64,000 nucleotides of DNA from Cepaea nemoralis (Eukaryota; Mollusca; Gastropoda; Stylommatophora; Helicidae): NCBI GenBank assembly GCA_014155875.1, contig JACEFZ010017899.1:45359-109358 (forward strand), written 5' to 3'. Under the pieces are notes generated by a model, which was not told where the DNA came from, made no database searches, and was given only the letters and a program-made list of their open reading frames with translations. Below are positions 20,451 to 30,455 of the stretch, one piece after another (position 1 is the stretch's first letter; each line of letters starts with the position of its first letter). The position numbers were made by a program, and so were the translations under genes.

Positions 20451-20946
20451 TCTTTTGCAAGATGAAAAACATACTGACCAATAAAAGATATCAATTGAAA
20501 CGAGAAAAAGAGTGTTGAAGTGCTACATAGAACCTGTACTTTTGTATGGATGTGAAGCGTGGACAATGAGTAGTCAAGCTGAAAAACATCTGATGGCTGT
20601 GGAGATGTGGTTTCTGAGGAAAATGCAAAGAATACCATGGACAGTCAGAAAAACAAGTCCTTCAAGAAACAAATGAAGATCGTAAACTGATTAGAGTCAT
20701 TAGATAAGACAGTCACAAATTGTTTGGACATGTTATGAGAAGAAATGACTTGGAGAACTTAGTGACAACTGGCAAGATCGAAGGGAAGAGACCAAGGGGA
20801 AGACTGAGAAGTAAATACCTGGATGGATTGACCACATGGCATGGTCGAGACAGGAACACGGAGCTGATCCACGACTCTGGTGATCGAGTGAGATGGCAGA
20901 ACATGACCGCCCACGCTTATCGGCATGGCACATGATGGATGGATGA
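20451..20946 (+). pseudogene. RTE-like LINE 3' fragment inserted in the array
   Basis: 496 bp, 5'-truncated at TTTTGCAAGATGAAAAACAT and ending CATGATGGATGGATG. It covers the same C-terminal region as 12,772-13,266. A lost base in the AAAAGATATC stretch, a 10-bp gap after GTCAGAAAAAC and a stop in the IRRRQ region break the frame; 20,720-20,935 remains open (MFGHVMRRNDLENLV, RPRGRLRSKYLDGL). It is flanked by ATATGAACTTG at 20,440-20,450 and 20,947-20,957, a target-site duplication or array unit. Confidence 0.88.
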
Positions 20947-21470
20947 ATATGAACTTGATCTATTGTCAATGAATACACTACTGTATAACATGCAGAAAAT
21001 GATCTGTTGTGAGTTAACGAATTACTGTATATGAACTTGATCAGTTGTAAATGAATAATCCACTGTATATGAACTGGATTTATTGTGAGTTAATGAACCA
21101 CTGTATATGAACTTGATCTATTGTGAGTGAATGAACCACTGTATCTTGATCTATTGTGAGTGAATGAACCACTGTATCTTGATCTATTGTGAGTGAATGA
21201 ACCACTGTATCTTCATCTGTTGTGAGTGAATCAACCACTGTATATGAACTTGATCTGTTGTGAGTGATTGAATTACTGTGCATAAACTAGATCTGTTGTG
21301 AGCGAATGAACTACTGTATAACAAACACATCGAACTTGATCGCTTGTGAGTGAGTGAACCACTGTGTATAAACTTGATCTGTTGTGAGTCTATGAACCAC
21401 TATATAACATCACAAACATGATCAATTGTGATTGCATGAACTGCGGAAAACATCATGAACTTGGTCTTTC

Positions 21471-21862
21471 TGAATGCATACACACTGCATTAACACCCTC
21501 ATTTCCATCTGTCGTGTGCGCATACAATACTACATAACGCCATCAATTGATTCATCTATTCCCTTAGTAGCATGCTTTTGTGTTCATGTGTCTATCAGTC
21601 TCTCATGTTTGGGAATGATACTCGCCAATGAAAACTATTTCACGCCTATGGACCGAGTAAATTGCAGCGTGATCTAGACTTTGCAGACAAAAGCGTCTCC
21701 CATCTCACGCGCCAAATAAGTTGCAAGATAAATTGAGATCGTGTCTGCAGAGGATATAAAATCCTGGTCTGGCAATCCACACGGGACAGTGAAAAATGAT
21801 GAAACTAAACAAGGGAGATGCCAGTATGATTACCCTTGCTGACAACGTCACTTTCAGATTGG
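21471..21862. other. No recognised feature
   Basis: Single-copy-looking sequence between the minisatellite and the next LINE. Confidence 0.45.
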
Positions 21863-21864
21863 TG

Positions 21865-22300
21865 GGACGAGGGTTGAGTTGAGTTGAGTTGAGTTGAGAA
21901 CCGACATCACTGCACTCAGGACATTCCCATATATGCTCAGTCCCCTCGTTCAACAGCCAGCGAAGAGTCATACTACTAATCGTTCCCACCGCTATCTGAT
22001 TAAAAGTTCTCCTGGTCTTCCCTCTCAGTTTTGAGATTCTTCCAGAACCCCTGCCGATCACCCGCAATCTCATTCTTTCCACATGTGGGTTCTCAATCTG
22101 TTCCTCCGCCTTCTCCACCTGGTCCCACAAGCGCACGACCACCTCCCCCTTGTCCATAGGCAAAATACCACCAAGAGGTGCATTTCCTGCTAGCCTATCA
22201 GCCTGTTCATTCCCCTCGTACACCCGCATGGCCAGGGCGGGATGAGGGTAATGACTTGGTATATCATAGTGACACTTCGAAGACACAACGACGGTTTAAA
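21865..22300 (-). pseudogene. LINE-I-like 3' fragment (RNase H end to C-terminus)
   Basis: An almost intact minus-strand frame (21,705-22,286) reads YEGNEQADRLAGNAPLGG (end of RNase H with its catalytic Asp), then GEVVVRLWDQVEKAEEQIEN, GRISKLRGKTRRTFNQIA, MTLRWLLNEG and WECPECSDVGS. It is the best-preserved C-terminus of this family here. The 3' tail is (CAACT)n, visible as (GAGTT)n at 21,871-21,899. It is 5'-truncated within the RNase H domain. Confidence 0.88.
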
Positions 22301-22310
22301 TAAGACCATA

Positions 22311-23245
22311 CGAGTGGAAGTCAATAAGTAAGTCATAAATGGCTGTAGAAAAATAACTAAATATGATAATAACTTGAAAGCAGTTTATTTGTATACATAC
22401 ATTGTCCCTTTATTTCTAAACGTAATTTCACCAACATTGATGCACGTATCCCATAGTTTCATCAGTCCTCCCAAACCGGCTGCATAGCCCTGCATGCTCT
22501 GTTTTCTAAACCACGTTTTCACTTCACATTCAACTTCGGCGTCATTCGCAAAATGTCTCCCGCCAAGGTGGGTTTTCAGTGGACCAAAAAGGTGGAATTC
22601 GCTAGGGGCTAAGTGGTGGAACTAAGTGGTGGCTAAGTGTTACAGAACGTCCCACCTTAGTTGGTTAATTTTCTCCTGTGTTAATCGAGCCGTATGTGGT
22701 CTGACATTGTCATGAAGAAGCAACACTTCTCTAGCCAGCAGCCATGGGCGTTTTCTTCGAATTGCTCATGAAGCATCGATGTAACTTCACAGTACGATTC
22801 ATAATTCACATTGTCACGTTTCTTCTTGGAATTGGTTAAAAGCACTCCCTGATAATCCCAGAACACTGTCAGCATAACATTCCCTGCTGATGGCGTAAAC
22901 TTGAAATTTTTTGAAGTAGGATGTTTCCATTGTATTGAAGCACGCTTTGATTCGGGCTGGTTGTAAACATAAACAGGAAGAATTTCCTTATGAATTTCCT
23001 TTGCAGGCAGTCCTTTTGCCCACAAACAACGCACAACAGCACGTTGCTCGTTGGTTGTACACTGCGTAATTACAGTCGACATTTTGTTTATGCGCTGCGC
23101 ATGCGCATGATACACCTGGCGTCACTTGACGAACGGGAATATAAGGTTCGATGTAGCTGTCACCTAATGACACCTGCAGAAAACACCAACTACATTTACC
23201 TGCAACCCCACAGAAATGTGTGACTTACTTATTGACTCGCCCTCG
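22311..23245 (-). mobile_element. mariner element copy 1, internally deleted, TA-flanked
   Basis: A 935-bp element between TA dinucleotides (22,309-22,310 and 23,246-23,247). Its ends are inverted repeats: CGAGTGGAAGTCAATAAGTA on the left, and the right-end complement CGAGGGCGAGTCAATAAGTA. On the minus strand the transposase start (MSTVITQCTTNEQRAVVRCL, 23,082 downward) runs to EILPVY and jumps to YNQPESKRAS, skipping the region with the first catalytic Asp (the TGDE.W block). TPSAGNVMLTVFWDYQGVLL has the second Asp. LAPSEFHLFGPLK (~22,580-22,610) has Glu where the family has the third Asp. Further frameshifts occur. Non-autonomous and dead. Confidence 0.9.
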
Positions 23246-23825
23246 TATGATTCCCCCCCCCCCCCCCCCCCCCCAAAAAAAGGTAGTGGGTATATGGTGC
23301 TGGGTCTTTATTATTATATATCAACCGGTACTGAACGGGTTATGTGGTCAGAACCAGACCGTAAGCCTTTACTTTAAACTTGGGGGGGGGGGGGGGTCTT
23401 AACAGCCTTACATTCTGGGATAAACAAATATCAGCAGCTGAATTACTAGATTCAACAGGAGATAAAAAGATGAGTCGAATCATGATCGTCCACGTCTGTT
23501 TGAAGATAGTGTGAAAACGATCGCGAATGCAGTAAAACAAAGAGCATTTTTCTGAAGCATAAAACTGCACGGCAGAGGCTAAAAAAGGCTTAAATGCTTT
23601 AAAAGACAAGAGGCTCGGCGTCACTGCACACGAACATCGAGACTGTAGAGGCTAATAACAAGGAACTGGAGTTAAGAACGTATATTAGCGGCCACAACCT
23701 TATTCTGCGACGTAGAACCATGCAAACTAGAGCGGCAGACATGAATCATATATCACGAAGGTCGAGATATAAATAGCTCTTGCATATGCATACAAACAAC
23801 TACATACGTATTCTGAAGGACATAA
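23246..23825. other. No gene; poly(C) and poly(G) runs
   Basis: Poly(C) at 23,252-23,273 and poly(G) at 23,383-23,396 lie in inverted relation. The remainder is unrecognised. Confidence 0.5.
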
Positions 23826-24070
23826 AGGGATTTAAAGGAAAGAAGGTCGACGTTATTGCACTTGGTTTATTTTTCCGATCGCTCAGTATCTTTCCGAAAA
23901 GCGGCCTGTCAAAAGCATCGTACAGAGGACAAACACCGAAGCTCCATGCGCCACCCCAAGAAACTCTGAAAACATTACACTCTGAGCCGAATGACTGCGT
24001 TGGAGAACGAACCAACGATCTTCAGAGCGAGAGGTAAGGCGCTTTGACCTACTTCGCCACGGTGACCTAA
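23826..24070 (-). mobile_element. SINE-A copy 3
   Basis: The head at the right end reads CCGTGGCGAAGTAGGTCAAAGCGCCTT on the minus strand (box A-like TGGCGAAGTAG) with TTGGTTCGTTCTCC at box B. The body follows SINE-A order, including CGGAAAGATACTGAGC and GTCGACCTTC. Confidence 0.72.
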
Positions 24071-24094
24071 ATAAATGTCATCCCATTTCTGTCA

Positions 24095-24540
24095 TCATCA
24101 TCGTCACGCTATGCTGATAAGCGTAGGCGGTCGTGTTTCGCCATCTCACACGGTCACCAGAGTCATGGAGCAGCTCTATGTTCTTGTCTCATTAATGTCA
24201 CGTGGCCATGTTATCAAGGTATTTAACTCTCGGCTTTCCCCTTGCTCCTTTCTCCCCAATCTTGCCAGTTGTCGCCACTTTCTCCAGTTTATTTCTTTTC
24301 ATAATGTGCCCAAGAAATCTGTCTGCGTCTAATTTCTGTAATCAGTTTACGGTTTTCATTTGTTTCTTGTAGGACTTGTTCATTGGCTTTTCTGTCTGAT
24401 CTGTTATTCTTTGCGTTTTTCTCAGAAATCACATTCCCACTGCCAATAGATGTTTTTCATTTTGCCTGCTAATTGTCCTTGTTTCACACCCATACAAAAG
24501 TGCAGGTTCTATGTAGCACTTCAACGCCCATCCACTATAC
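24095..24540 (-). pseudogene. RTE-like LINE C-terminal fragment
   Basis: On the minus strand the nucleotide order is that of the 12.6-13.3 kb copy from the region encoding YIEPALLYGCE (24,500-24,535) to the 3' end ATCAGCATAGCGTGACGATGATG (24,098-24,120). Several indels and stops occur. The short GATGATG at the left edge is its tail. Confidence 0.82.
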
Positions 24541-24594
24541 TTCTTCTAATGAGCTAGTTATTTACAAGGTGATTGGTTAGCATTATTATGTGTG

Positions 24595-24865
24595 TTTGCT
24601 CACTTTGAACTCAAGCGTTGTCCATACTCATGTTGCTACTTCTAGAGCGCTGGATTGATTTTTTCGTGTGGATTAGCTTTCCCTATTACCAGTGTCCCTC
24701 GCCATCAGGCGAATCCACTCCTACTTCTGACCTACTTATAATGTACGTCCCCATGTCAACTACGAGAAGTCAACATTTTAGTCCAACTGATCAGTATAGG
24801 GGTTACCTAGGCATTACCACACTGACAGTTTAAGAACGAATTCTCTTATCCAATCGGCCATGTCA
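24595..24865 (-). mobile_element. SINE-B copy
   Basis: The head (right end) has box A TGGCCGATTGG (24,850-24,860; 10/11) followed by ATAAGAG. The body includes AGCTTTCCCTATTACCAGTG, CCCTCGCCATCAGGCGAA and GTCAACATTTTAGTCCAACTG on the plus strand. Box B is decayed. Confidence 0.78.
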
Positions 24866-24879
24866 ACCTCCGATGTTGG

Positions 24880-25800
24880 TTCTGTACCCACAAAATCTCC
24901 CCAACCAATCCACACATCCCGCACCCACCCACCCACATCCCCCTCCCATCCCTCAACCTACACACAATCACACAACCACACATCCTCCACCCACCAACAC
25001 ACCCCCTAATCACCTCTCCCCCAATCGCACATCACTTAACCACCGACACACACACACACATCCCCCACCCATGCACACAAACATCTCACCACCCATACAC
25101 ACATCTCTCGCACACATCCCCCACCCACACATTCCCACACACACACCCATCTCTCCACTCACCCACACATCCTCCATCCAGCCACACACATCTCCCACCA
25201 ACACACACCCCACCACCCACATATACGTCCCGACCTACCCACACATCCCACACACGTTCCCCATCCATACACACAACCCCACACCCATACCCCACATCAC
25301 CTACACACACCCCACACATCCACCCACACATCACCACCCACCCACACCTACACACCCCACTACCAAATCACACACACACACACACACTCCATCCACCCAA
25401 ACACATACACCCACCTACACATCCCAGCCAACACACACACGCATCTTCCCGCCCACACATCTCTCATCCACACTCACACATCCCTGCCCACCTGCACATT
25501 CTGCCACCCACCCTCACACCCCCCACACACATCCCTCACCCCACATTTCTCACGCACACATCCCCACCCACCCACACATCCCCACCCACAACCACATCGC
25601 CACTCACACACACATCCCCTACCCAAACACACCTCCTCAGCCACACACACATCCTACACCCATAGACACATCCCCCACCCACCCACCAATACTCCAATCC
25701 ATTAACACATCTCCGAACACACCCCACACATACCCCCACAACACACACATCCCCCACACACAATCCCCACACACAATCCCCCACACACGTCCTCACATCT
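24880..25800. repeat. CA-rich degenerate array (ACACATCCCCCACCC-type)
   Basis: 920 bp of C/A on the plus strand with recurring ACACATCCC and CCCACCCACACA. The 309-codon frame (His/Pro/Thr only) is a repeat artefact. The same motif on the opposite strand makes up 36,590-37,145. Confidence 0.95.
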
Positions 25801-25935
25801 AGACACATATATGATGCCTCACATAATCACTGAAACTAATATAAACAAACTCGGACACTGTACACGCACATACACTGACGATTGTCGTGAGCATCTCACA
25901 AAAATGTAAAAAAGGGAGAAATTAATGAATGAAAA

Positions 25936-26110
25936 TTGAGATCGAGGGTAAGAGAGAAAGGGGAGGGCAGAGAAGTAAATACCTGGATGGCTTGGCCACG
26001 TTGTACGGTTGAGACAAGAACATTGGGCTGATCCAACAACTCTGGTGATTCAGTGAGATGACAAAACATGACCGCACACGCTTACTGGCATGGAACATGT
26101 TGATGATGAC
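25936..26110 (+). pseudogene. RTE-like LINE 3' terminal fragment
   Basis: From GAGATCGAGGGTAAGAG through AGTAAATACCTGGATGGCTTGGCC and GCTGATCCAACAACTCTGGTG to CATGGAACATGTTGATGATGA: the last ~170 bp of the 12.6-13.3 kb family. Confidence 0.78.
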
Positions 26111-26654
26111 CTGTGGTTAAACACGTGTAACATGTGGTTAAACCAGTGTTCCTGTGGTTAAACCAGTGTTACCAGTGGTTACACCTGTGTCACTTGAGGT
26201 TAAACCAGTGTTACATGTGGTTAAACACGTGTTACATGTGGTTAAACCAGTGTTACCCATGGTTAAATCAGTGTTACCTGAGGTTAAACCAGTGTTACGC
26301 GTGGTTAAACACATGTTACCTGTGGTTAAACCAGTATTACCCGTGGTTAAACCAGTGTTACCTGAGGTTAAACCATTTTTACCCGTGGTTAAACCATTGT
26401 TACCTGAGGTTAAACCAGTTTTACATGTGGTTAAACACATGCTACCTGTGGTTAAACTAGTGTTACCTGAGGTTAAACCAGTGTTACCCGAGGTTAAACC
26501 AGTGTTACCTGAAGTTAAAACAGTGTTATATGTGGTTAAACACATGTTACCTGTGGTTAAACCAGTGTTACCCGTGGTTAAACCAGTGTTACCTGAAGTT
26601 AAAATAGTGTTATATGTGGTTAAACACATGTTACCTGTGGTTAATGATGATGAC

Positions 26655-26702
<48 letters not shown>

Positions 26703-26764
26703 AAGTAAGTAGTATTTACCTAAAGTGAAACCAGTGTTACCTGATGGTTAAACGAGTGTTTGTA

Positions 26765-26999
26765 TTTTGTGCATATCCTATTTACAGGGCATTGCAGTCA
26801 ACAACAAACATTTTTACTGCTGTTGTCTTGGCAAGTTTTACGGTCAGTAGTTTGCCATTGCTTTCTGAACGACTGGCTCACATACCTTTCCGTAAGGAAC
26901 CAACGCGACGCGATCCGTTGCCGAATCTCGCGCAGCTGTGTTTCGTACGTGAGTATACTGGATTACGAACAACGTCCTTAACCTCTTCGCCAGGGAGTC
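26765..26999 (-). mobile_element. SINE-C copy inserted in the 21-bp array
   Basis: From TGCATATCCTATTTACAGG to TTCGCCAGGGAGTC. Array units lie on both sides (AAACGAGTGTTT before, TAAACACGTGTTACC after). Confidence 0.8.
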
Positions 27000-27011
27000 A
27001 GGCTAAACACG

Positions 27012-27118
27012 TGTTACCTTAGTTAGTTAGTTAATTAGTCGCAGTTCCAACTTCACAGCAACGGGTCGTCCCCATTATGCTCCGTTCCTGTGCCAGTGAA
27101 TATCACACAAAACCTGTT
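27012..27118 (-). mobile_element. SINE-D 3' fragment inserted in the 21-bp array
   Basis: Starts with (TTAG)n at 27,020-27,033 (the tail seen from the complementary strand), then CGCAGTTCCAACTTCACAGC, ATTATGCTCCGTTCCTGTGCCAGTG, then array sequence again. The head is missing. Confidence 0.75.
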
Positions 27119-27164
27119 GTTAAAAAATAGTTACCTGTGGTGAAACAAGTGTTAAAAATATATG

Positions 27165-27262
27165 TTTGCATATCCTTTACAGGACATTGCTGACAACATC
27201 AGCATCTTTCAGCTGATTGTTAATTTCTTGGCAAGATTACGCTCAGTAGTTTGCCATTGCAA
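27165..27262 (-). mobile_element. SINE-C tail-half copy in the 21-bp array
   Basis: GCATATCCTTTACAGGACATTGC to CAGTAGTTTGCCATTGC, then directly the array unit AAACAAGTGTTACC. It is truncated exactly at GCCATTGC. Confidence 0.78.
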
Positions 27263-27504
27263 AACAAGTGTTACCTGTGGTTAAACAAGTAATGTGTAAA
27301 TTAAAGGACTATTTGAGAAGCATCGTGCGTATTTGGTATATGGTCACTTAAACGCTAAATACATGTATGAGCTTTCAAGGACGTTGCAGTCAACCCCAGC
27401 ATTTATCGGCTGTTTTTTTTTTACAATTTTATTATTGTCTAGGCACAGTTATTTAATTGTTTATCTTTGCATATAAATGGGTAGGGGAAACAACCGCTGT
27501 ATTT

Positions 27505-28244
27505 TGCCAAGACAATCATGCCTCTCAAATTGAAGACAATTGTGTGCAATAAGTTCTTGTCCTTGAAAGTTAGAAAAAGAGTTCTTGCTTAAAAAAGTCG
27601 ATTAAAAGTCGACAGGGTCGACTTCAATGCACCGGGTTTTATCCCATATGGCTCGGTCTCTTTCCGCAGCGCGGAAAGCGTCGCACAAAGCACGAGCTCC
27701 GTAGCTCTAGCGACGACCCCCAGAAGTCTCCGAAAAATTTAACTCGTGAACCGAAGGACGGGGCCGGGGATCGAACACACTCGGAGCCCGAGTCAAACGG
27801 CTTAACCACTTAGTCACGGAGACTCCACGGAGTTCTTGCATACTACATAGAACCAATTTTAACCAAACGATTGCGAATCCTGAACAATTAGTAAACAGAT
27901 GAAAAAATCTCTGGAAGCCTTGGAGATGTGGTTTTATAGAAGAATGCTGAAAATTAGTTGCACAGCCAAAATTAGCATTCTAGATGTTTTCCGGGAAACT
28001 TATTACAAACACCAAAAAATAAGCAGTCATCATTTTTGGGGGGGCCACATTATAAGAGGACAACAGCCGGAACATGTTGTGACAACTGGAAAGATTTGTA
28101 GAAAAAAGAGATAGAGGAAGACAGTGTGACAAATTTCTTGACAGCCTTGTGTCATGGCACGGAAGGGAGTCAACACACGAATTGATCCATGCCGTTGCTG
28201 ATCGCAATTTGCGGAGAGGCAAAGCACTGGATGATGATGATGAC

Positions 28245-28298
<54 letters not shown>

Positions 28299-28300
28299 AA
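27505..28300 (+). pseudogene. LINE thumb-to-3'-end fragment, interrupted by SINE-A
   Basis: Coding remnants run FAKTIMPLKLKTIVCNKFLS, LKVRKRVL (27,507-27,588), then after the SINE insertion AYYIEPILT (27,840-27,866), MKKSLEALEMWFYRRMLKIS (27,899 on), HFWGGHIIRGQQPEHVVTTG, and the 3' end GCACTGGATGATGATG followed by (GAT)n to 28,300. Stops and frameshifts occur. It is the same subfamily as 9,890-10,090. The GAT run is in the position of the LINE tail. Confidence 0.85.
27589..27829 (-). mobile_element. SINE-A copy 4, full length with target duplication
   Basis: 241 bp bounded by GAGTTCTTGC at 27,579-27,588 and 27,830-27,839. The minus-strand head has TGACTAAGTGG (box A, 10/11) and TGTTCGATCCC (box B-like), ~30 bp apart. 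The tail end, next to the left duplication, reads TTAAAAAAGTCGATTAAAAG. This copy defines the full length of the family. Confidence 0.87.
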
Positions 28301-28638
28301 GTAAGTAGTATTTATTATTGTTGTTGTTTTCCACTTATGCCACTAAGCGTCGTGGGGAGGAGTTATCGAAGTTCCAGCGCTTGTGACCACCGCCTTTCCC
28401 TGAATTTTCCTGCACATTTTCGTGAGTAGTATTGTTAATGATCAAATAAATTCCCTACCCGTTTGCTAGACCTCTCATAGGCTCCTTGTCACAGGCTGCT
28501 CAGAGAACGGTCATGGTTGACTCAGGCAGAAGAGAAGTATGCAACCTTGAGAAAACTGGCAGTAGCAAGGAATGGTTAGAGTGCCGAATAGAAAGAAACC
28601 CAGGCTTCTGTGGGGTTATAATAACACTTAGGCCGTAC
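28301..28638. other. No recognised feature
   Basis: Begins with AAGTAAGTAGTATTTA, which also follows the GAT run at 26,703, so a short dispersed flank may be shared. The rest is unrecognised. Confidence 0.45.
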
Positions 28639-28639
28639 G

Positions 28640-28830
28640 GAAGCTAAACTTCAGCAGTTTATTAAGGACTACTCTCGTCCTGGCGATGTGATTATCTATA
28701 CTGATGGCTCCGTGTTAAGAGGCACTAGTGTTGGAACTCTACGCTGGCGGTTGAAGATGAGGACCCAGCGCTTATGGGCATGTCCAGAGTGTAGTGGTGT
28801 TGTCTCTTGATTCAACTCAACTAACAGGTT
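28640..28830 (+). pseudogene. LINE-I-like copy with internal deletion
   Basis: RNase H start (LQQFIKDYSRPGDVIIYTDG, first catalytic Asp present) is fused after VLRG directly to the C-terminal end GTLRWRLKMR and WACPECSGVVS, joining regions that are ~380 bp apart in the 51-52 kb copy. The frame across the junction is open. It ends TTCAACTCAACTAAC, the CAACT-type tail. Confidence 0.82.
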
Positions 28831-29167
28831 CCTTACATTTTTACCCTGTCCACTTTCCCCATTTACCTCTGTGTCTGCTTATCAATACCAGTAAATGTTT
28901 CTTCTTATTTATGACGTCTGTGTTTACATTTGTTAAGAGATGTTATGAATGAAATAAATTCATAAAGGGAATGGTTCCATCGCCCTACTACTGAGTTGAG
29001 TGCGTGGAGCGACACTGTGAGCTGTGAATTTCGTGTGGAGTGCTTTTACATCTGTCCGCGGTTTTTTAGTAGTGTGAACTGCATGTTCAGAAAGATGGCA
29101 ACCGACCGATCGCTGAACTAACTGGGTTACCTTATGCAGTAATGTGTGGCTGCTACTTTTCTAGTGA
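28831..29167. other. No recognised gene
   Basis: Ends of several repeats may lie here; GAATGAAATAAATTCATAAAGG at 28,947 resembles a retroelement 3' end. Otherwise unrecognised. Confidence 0.4.
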
Positions 29168-29262
29168 CTGCTGCTTCAAGTTGAGTTGAGTTAAGAACCG
29201 ACATCACTGCACTCAGGACATTACCATACGTGATACGTCCCCTCGTTCAACAGCCGCTTCCA
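29168..29262 (-). mobile_element. LINE-I-like 3' terminal fragment
   Basis: AGTTGAGTTGAGTTAAGAACCGACATCACTGCACTCAGGACATT matches the start of 21,871-21,940. It covers only the CAACT tail and the last ~25 codons (GAACCGACATCACTGCACTC = SDVGS region). Confidence 0.78.
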
Positions 29263-29329
29263 TCTACAATGAATTGTATTTTTCGTGGCGGACTTTTGTG
29301 TTGGCATTCTGACAGCGGCATTATGCATG

Positions 29330-29490
29330 CTAACCTGTGCGGGCTGTTGATTTGTCGAGACTCCTGCCTCTTCCACTTTTCACATGAAGCAGTGAACAGC
29401 ATTTTGTGAGATATTGTCTGGCACAGAGGAACGGAGCATAATGGAGCGACGCTTTGCGTGAAGTTAGAACCGCAACTAACTGACTAACTA
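29330..29490 (+). mobile_element. SINE-D copy, plus strand
   Basis: GGGCTGTTGATTTGTCGAGACTC, CTTCCACTTTTCACATG, GGCACAGAGGAACGGAGCATAATGG and GAAGTTAGAACCGCAACTAACTGACTAACTA. It ends in the (CTAA)n tail. The head is truncated. Confidence 0.78.
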
Positions 29491-29719
29491 TTCATAAATG
29501 TAAAACATTATTGGTAATTTTTGAAACAATGCCTCCCACAATCAACCGTGAAGCGGTTGGGTGAATTACTTCAGCTGAAATATGTCTACGAGTGCATCAT
29601 ATTTCAGTCACAGTATCATTCATCTGTCACATAACAAGATATCTTACCTTTGCAATATGTACCCGACGAAATATGCCCGGCAAGAAATCATGCGATATTT
29701 TATTATATATTATTTATAT

Positions 29720-30455
29720 ATATGTTTTCTAAACCAAATTTTCATTTCACATTCAACTTCAGCGTCATTCGCGAAATGTCTCCCGCCAAGGTGGGTTTTC
29801 AGTGGACCAAAAAGGTGGAAATCGCTAGGGGCTAAGTCAGGGCTTTAAGGTGAATGTTCCAGAACTTCCCACGTTAGTTGGTTAATTTTCTCCTGAGTTA
29901 ATCGAGCCGTATATGGCATTGTCATGAAGAAGCAGCACTCATCTAGTCAGCAGTCCTGGACGTTTTCTTCGAATTGCATCATAAAGCATGGATAGAACGT
30001 CACAGTACGATTCAGAATTCACACTGTCACTTTTCTTCTTGAAATTGGTTAAAAGCACTCCATGACAATCCCAGAACACTGTCAGCATAACCTTCTCTGC
30101 TGATGGCGTAACCTTGAATTTTTGGACACAAGGTGAGGAAGGATATTTACATTGCATTAAAGCACGCATTGATTCGAGCTGGTAGTTAGCATAAACAATA
30201 AGCATTTCCTTATGGATGTCCTTTGCAGTCAGTCATTTTGCCCACAACAAAACAACGCACAACAGCACGTTGCGCTTTGGTTGTACACTCTTTAAGTACA
30301 GTCGCCATTTTGTTTATGCGCTGCGCATATGCATGAGACACCAAGCGTCACCTGATAAACGGGAATATAAAGTTCGATGTTGCTGTCACCTAATGACACC
30401 TGTAGGAAACACCAACTACGTTAACCTGTGTGACATGTTTGATTGAGTTGCCAGA
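29720..30455 (-). mobile_element. mariner element copy 2, same internal deletion
   Basis: The minus-strand frame 29,939-30,205 contains VYANYQLES directly after the HKEML-like end of the N-terminal part, the same junction as in copy 1. KVTPSAEKVMLTVFWDCHGVLL follows. Near 29,815 LAPS.FHLFGPLK keeps the third catalytic Asp. The left (3') end is truncated at about 29,720. The right end has a decayed terminal repeat GTGTGACATGTTTGATTGAG (30,427-30,447). Confidence 0.85.

Larger units (their letters stand above)
19890..21470. repeat. 33-40 bp minisatellite with two retroelement insertions
   Basis: Units contain TGAACTTGATCTGTTGTGAG and TGAATGAACCACTGTATA, with variable spacing. The array continues on both sides of two insertions (20,214-20,425 and 20,451-20,946), so they entered an existing array. 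Confidence 0.9.
26110..27300. repeat. 21-bp minisatellite (GTGGTTAAACCAGTGTTACCT)n
   Basis: About 25 tandem units to 26,645. A (GAT)n block (26,645-26,703) and isolated units near 26,722, 26,745, 27,003, 27,120, 27,145 and 27,270 follow, separated by SINEs. Since 21 is a multiple of three, open frames of 108-184 codons occur on both strands; they are artefacts. Confidence 0.93.

Noticed and set aside
24873..25802. 309-codon His/Pro/Thr frame
   Set aside because: Low-complexity CA tract; no motif, and the minus strand is equally open.
26134..26708. 184-codon Val/Lys/Pro frame ending in poly-Asp
   Set aside because: A 21-bp tandem repeat (multiple of three) followed by (GAT)n.
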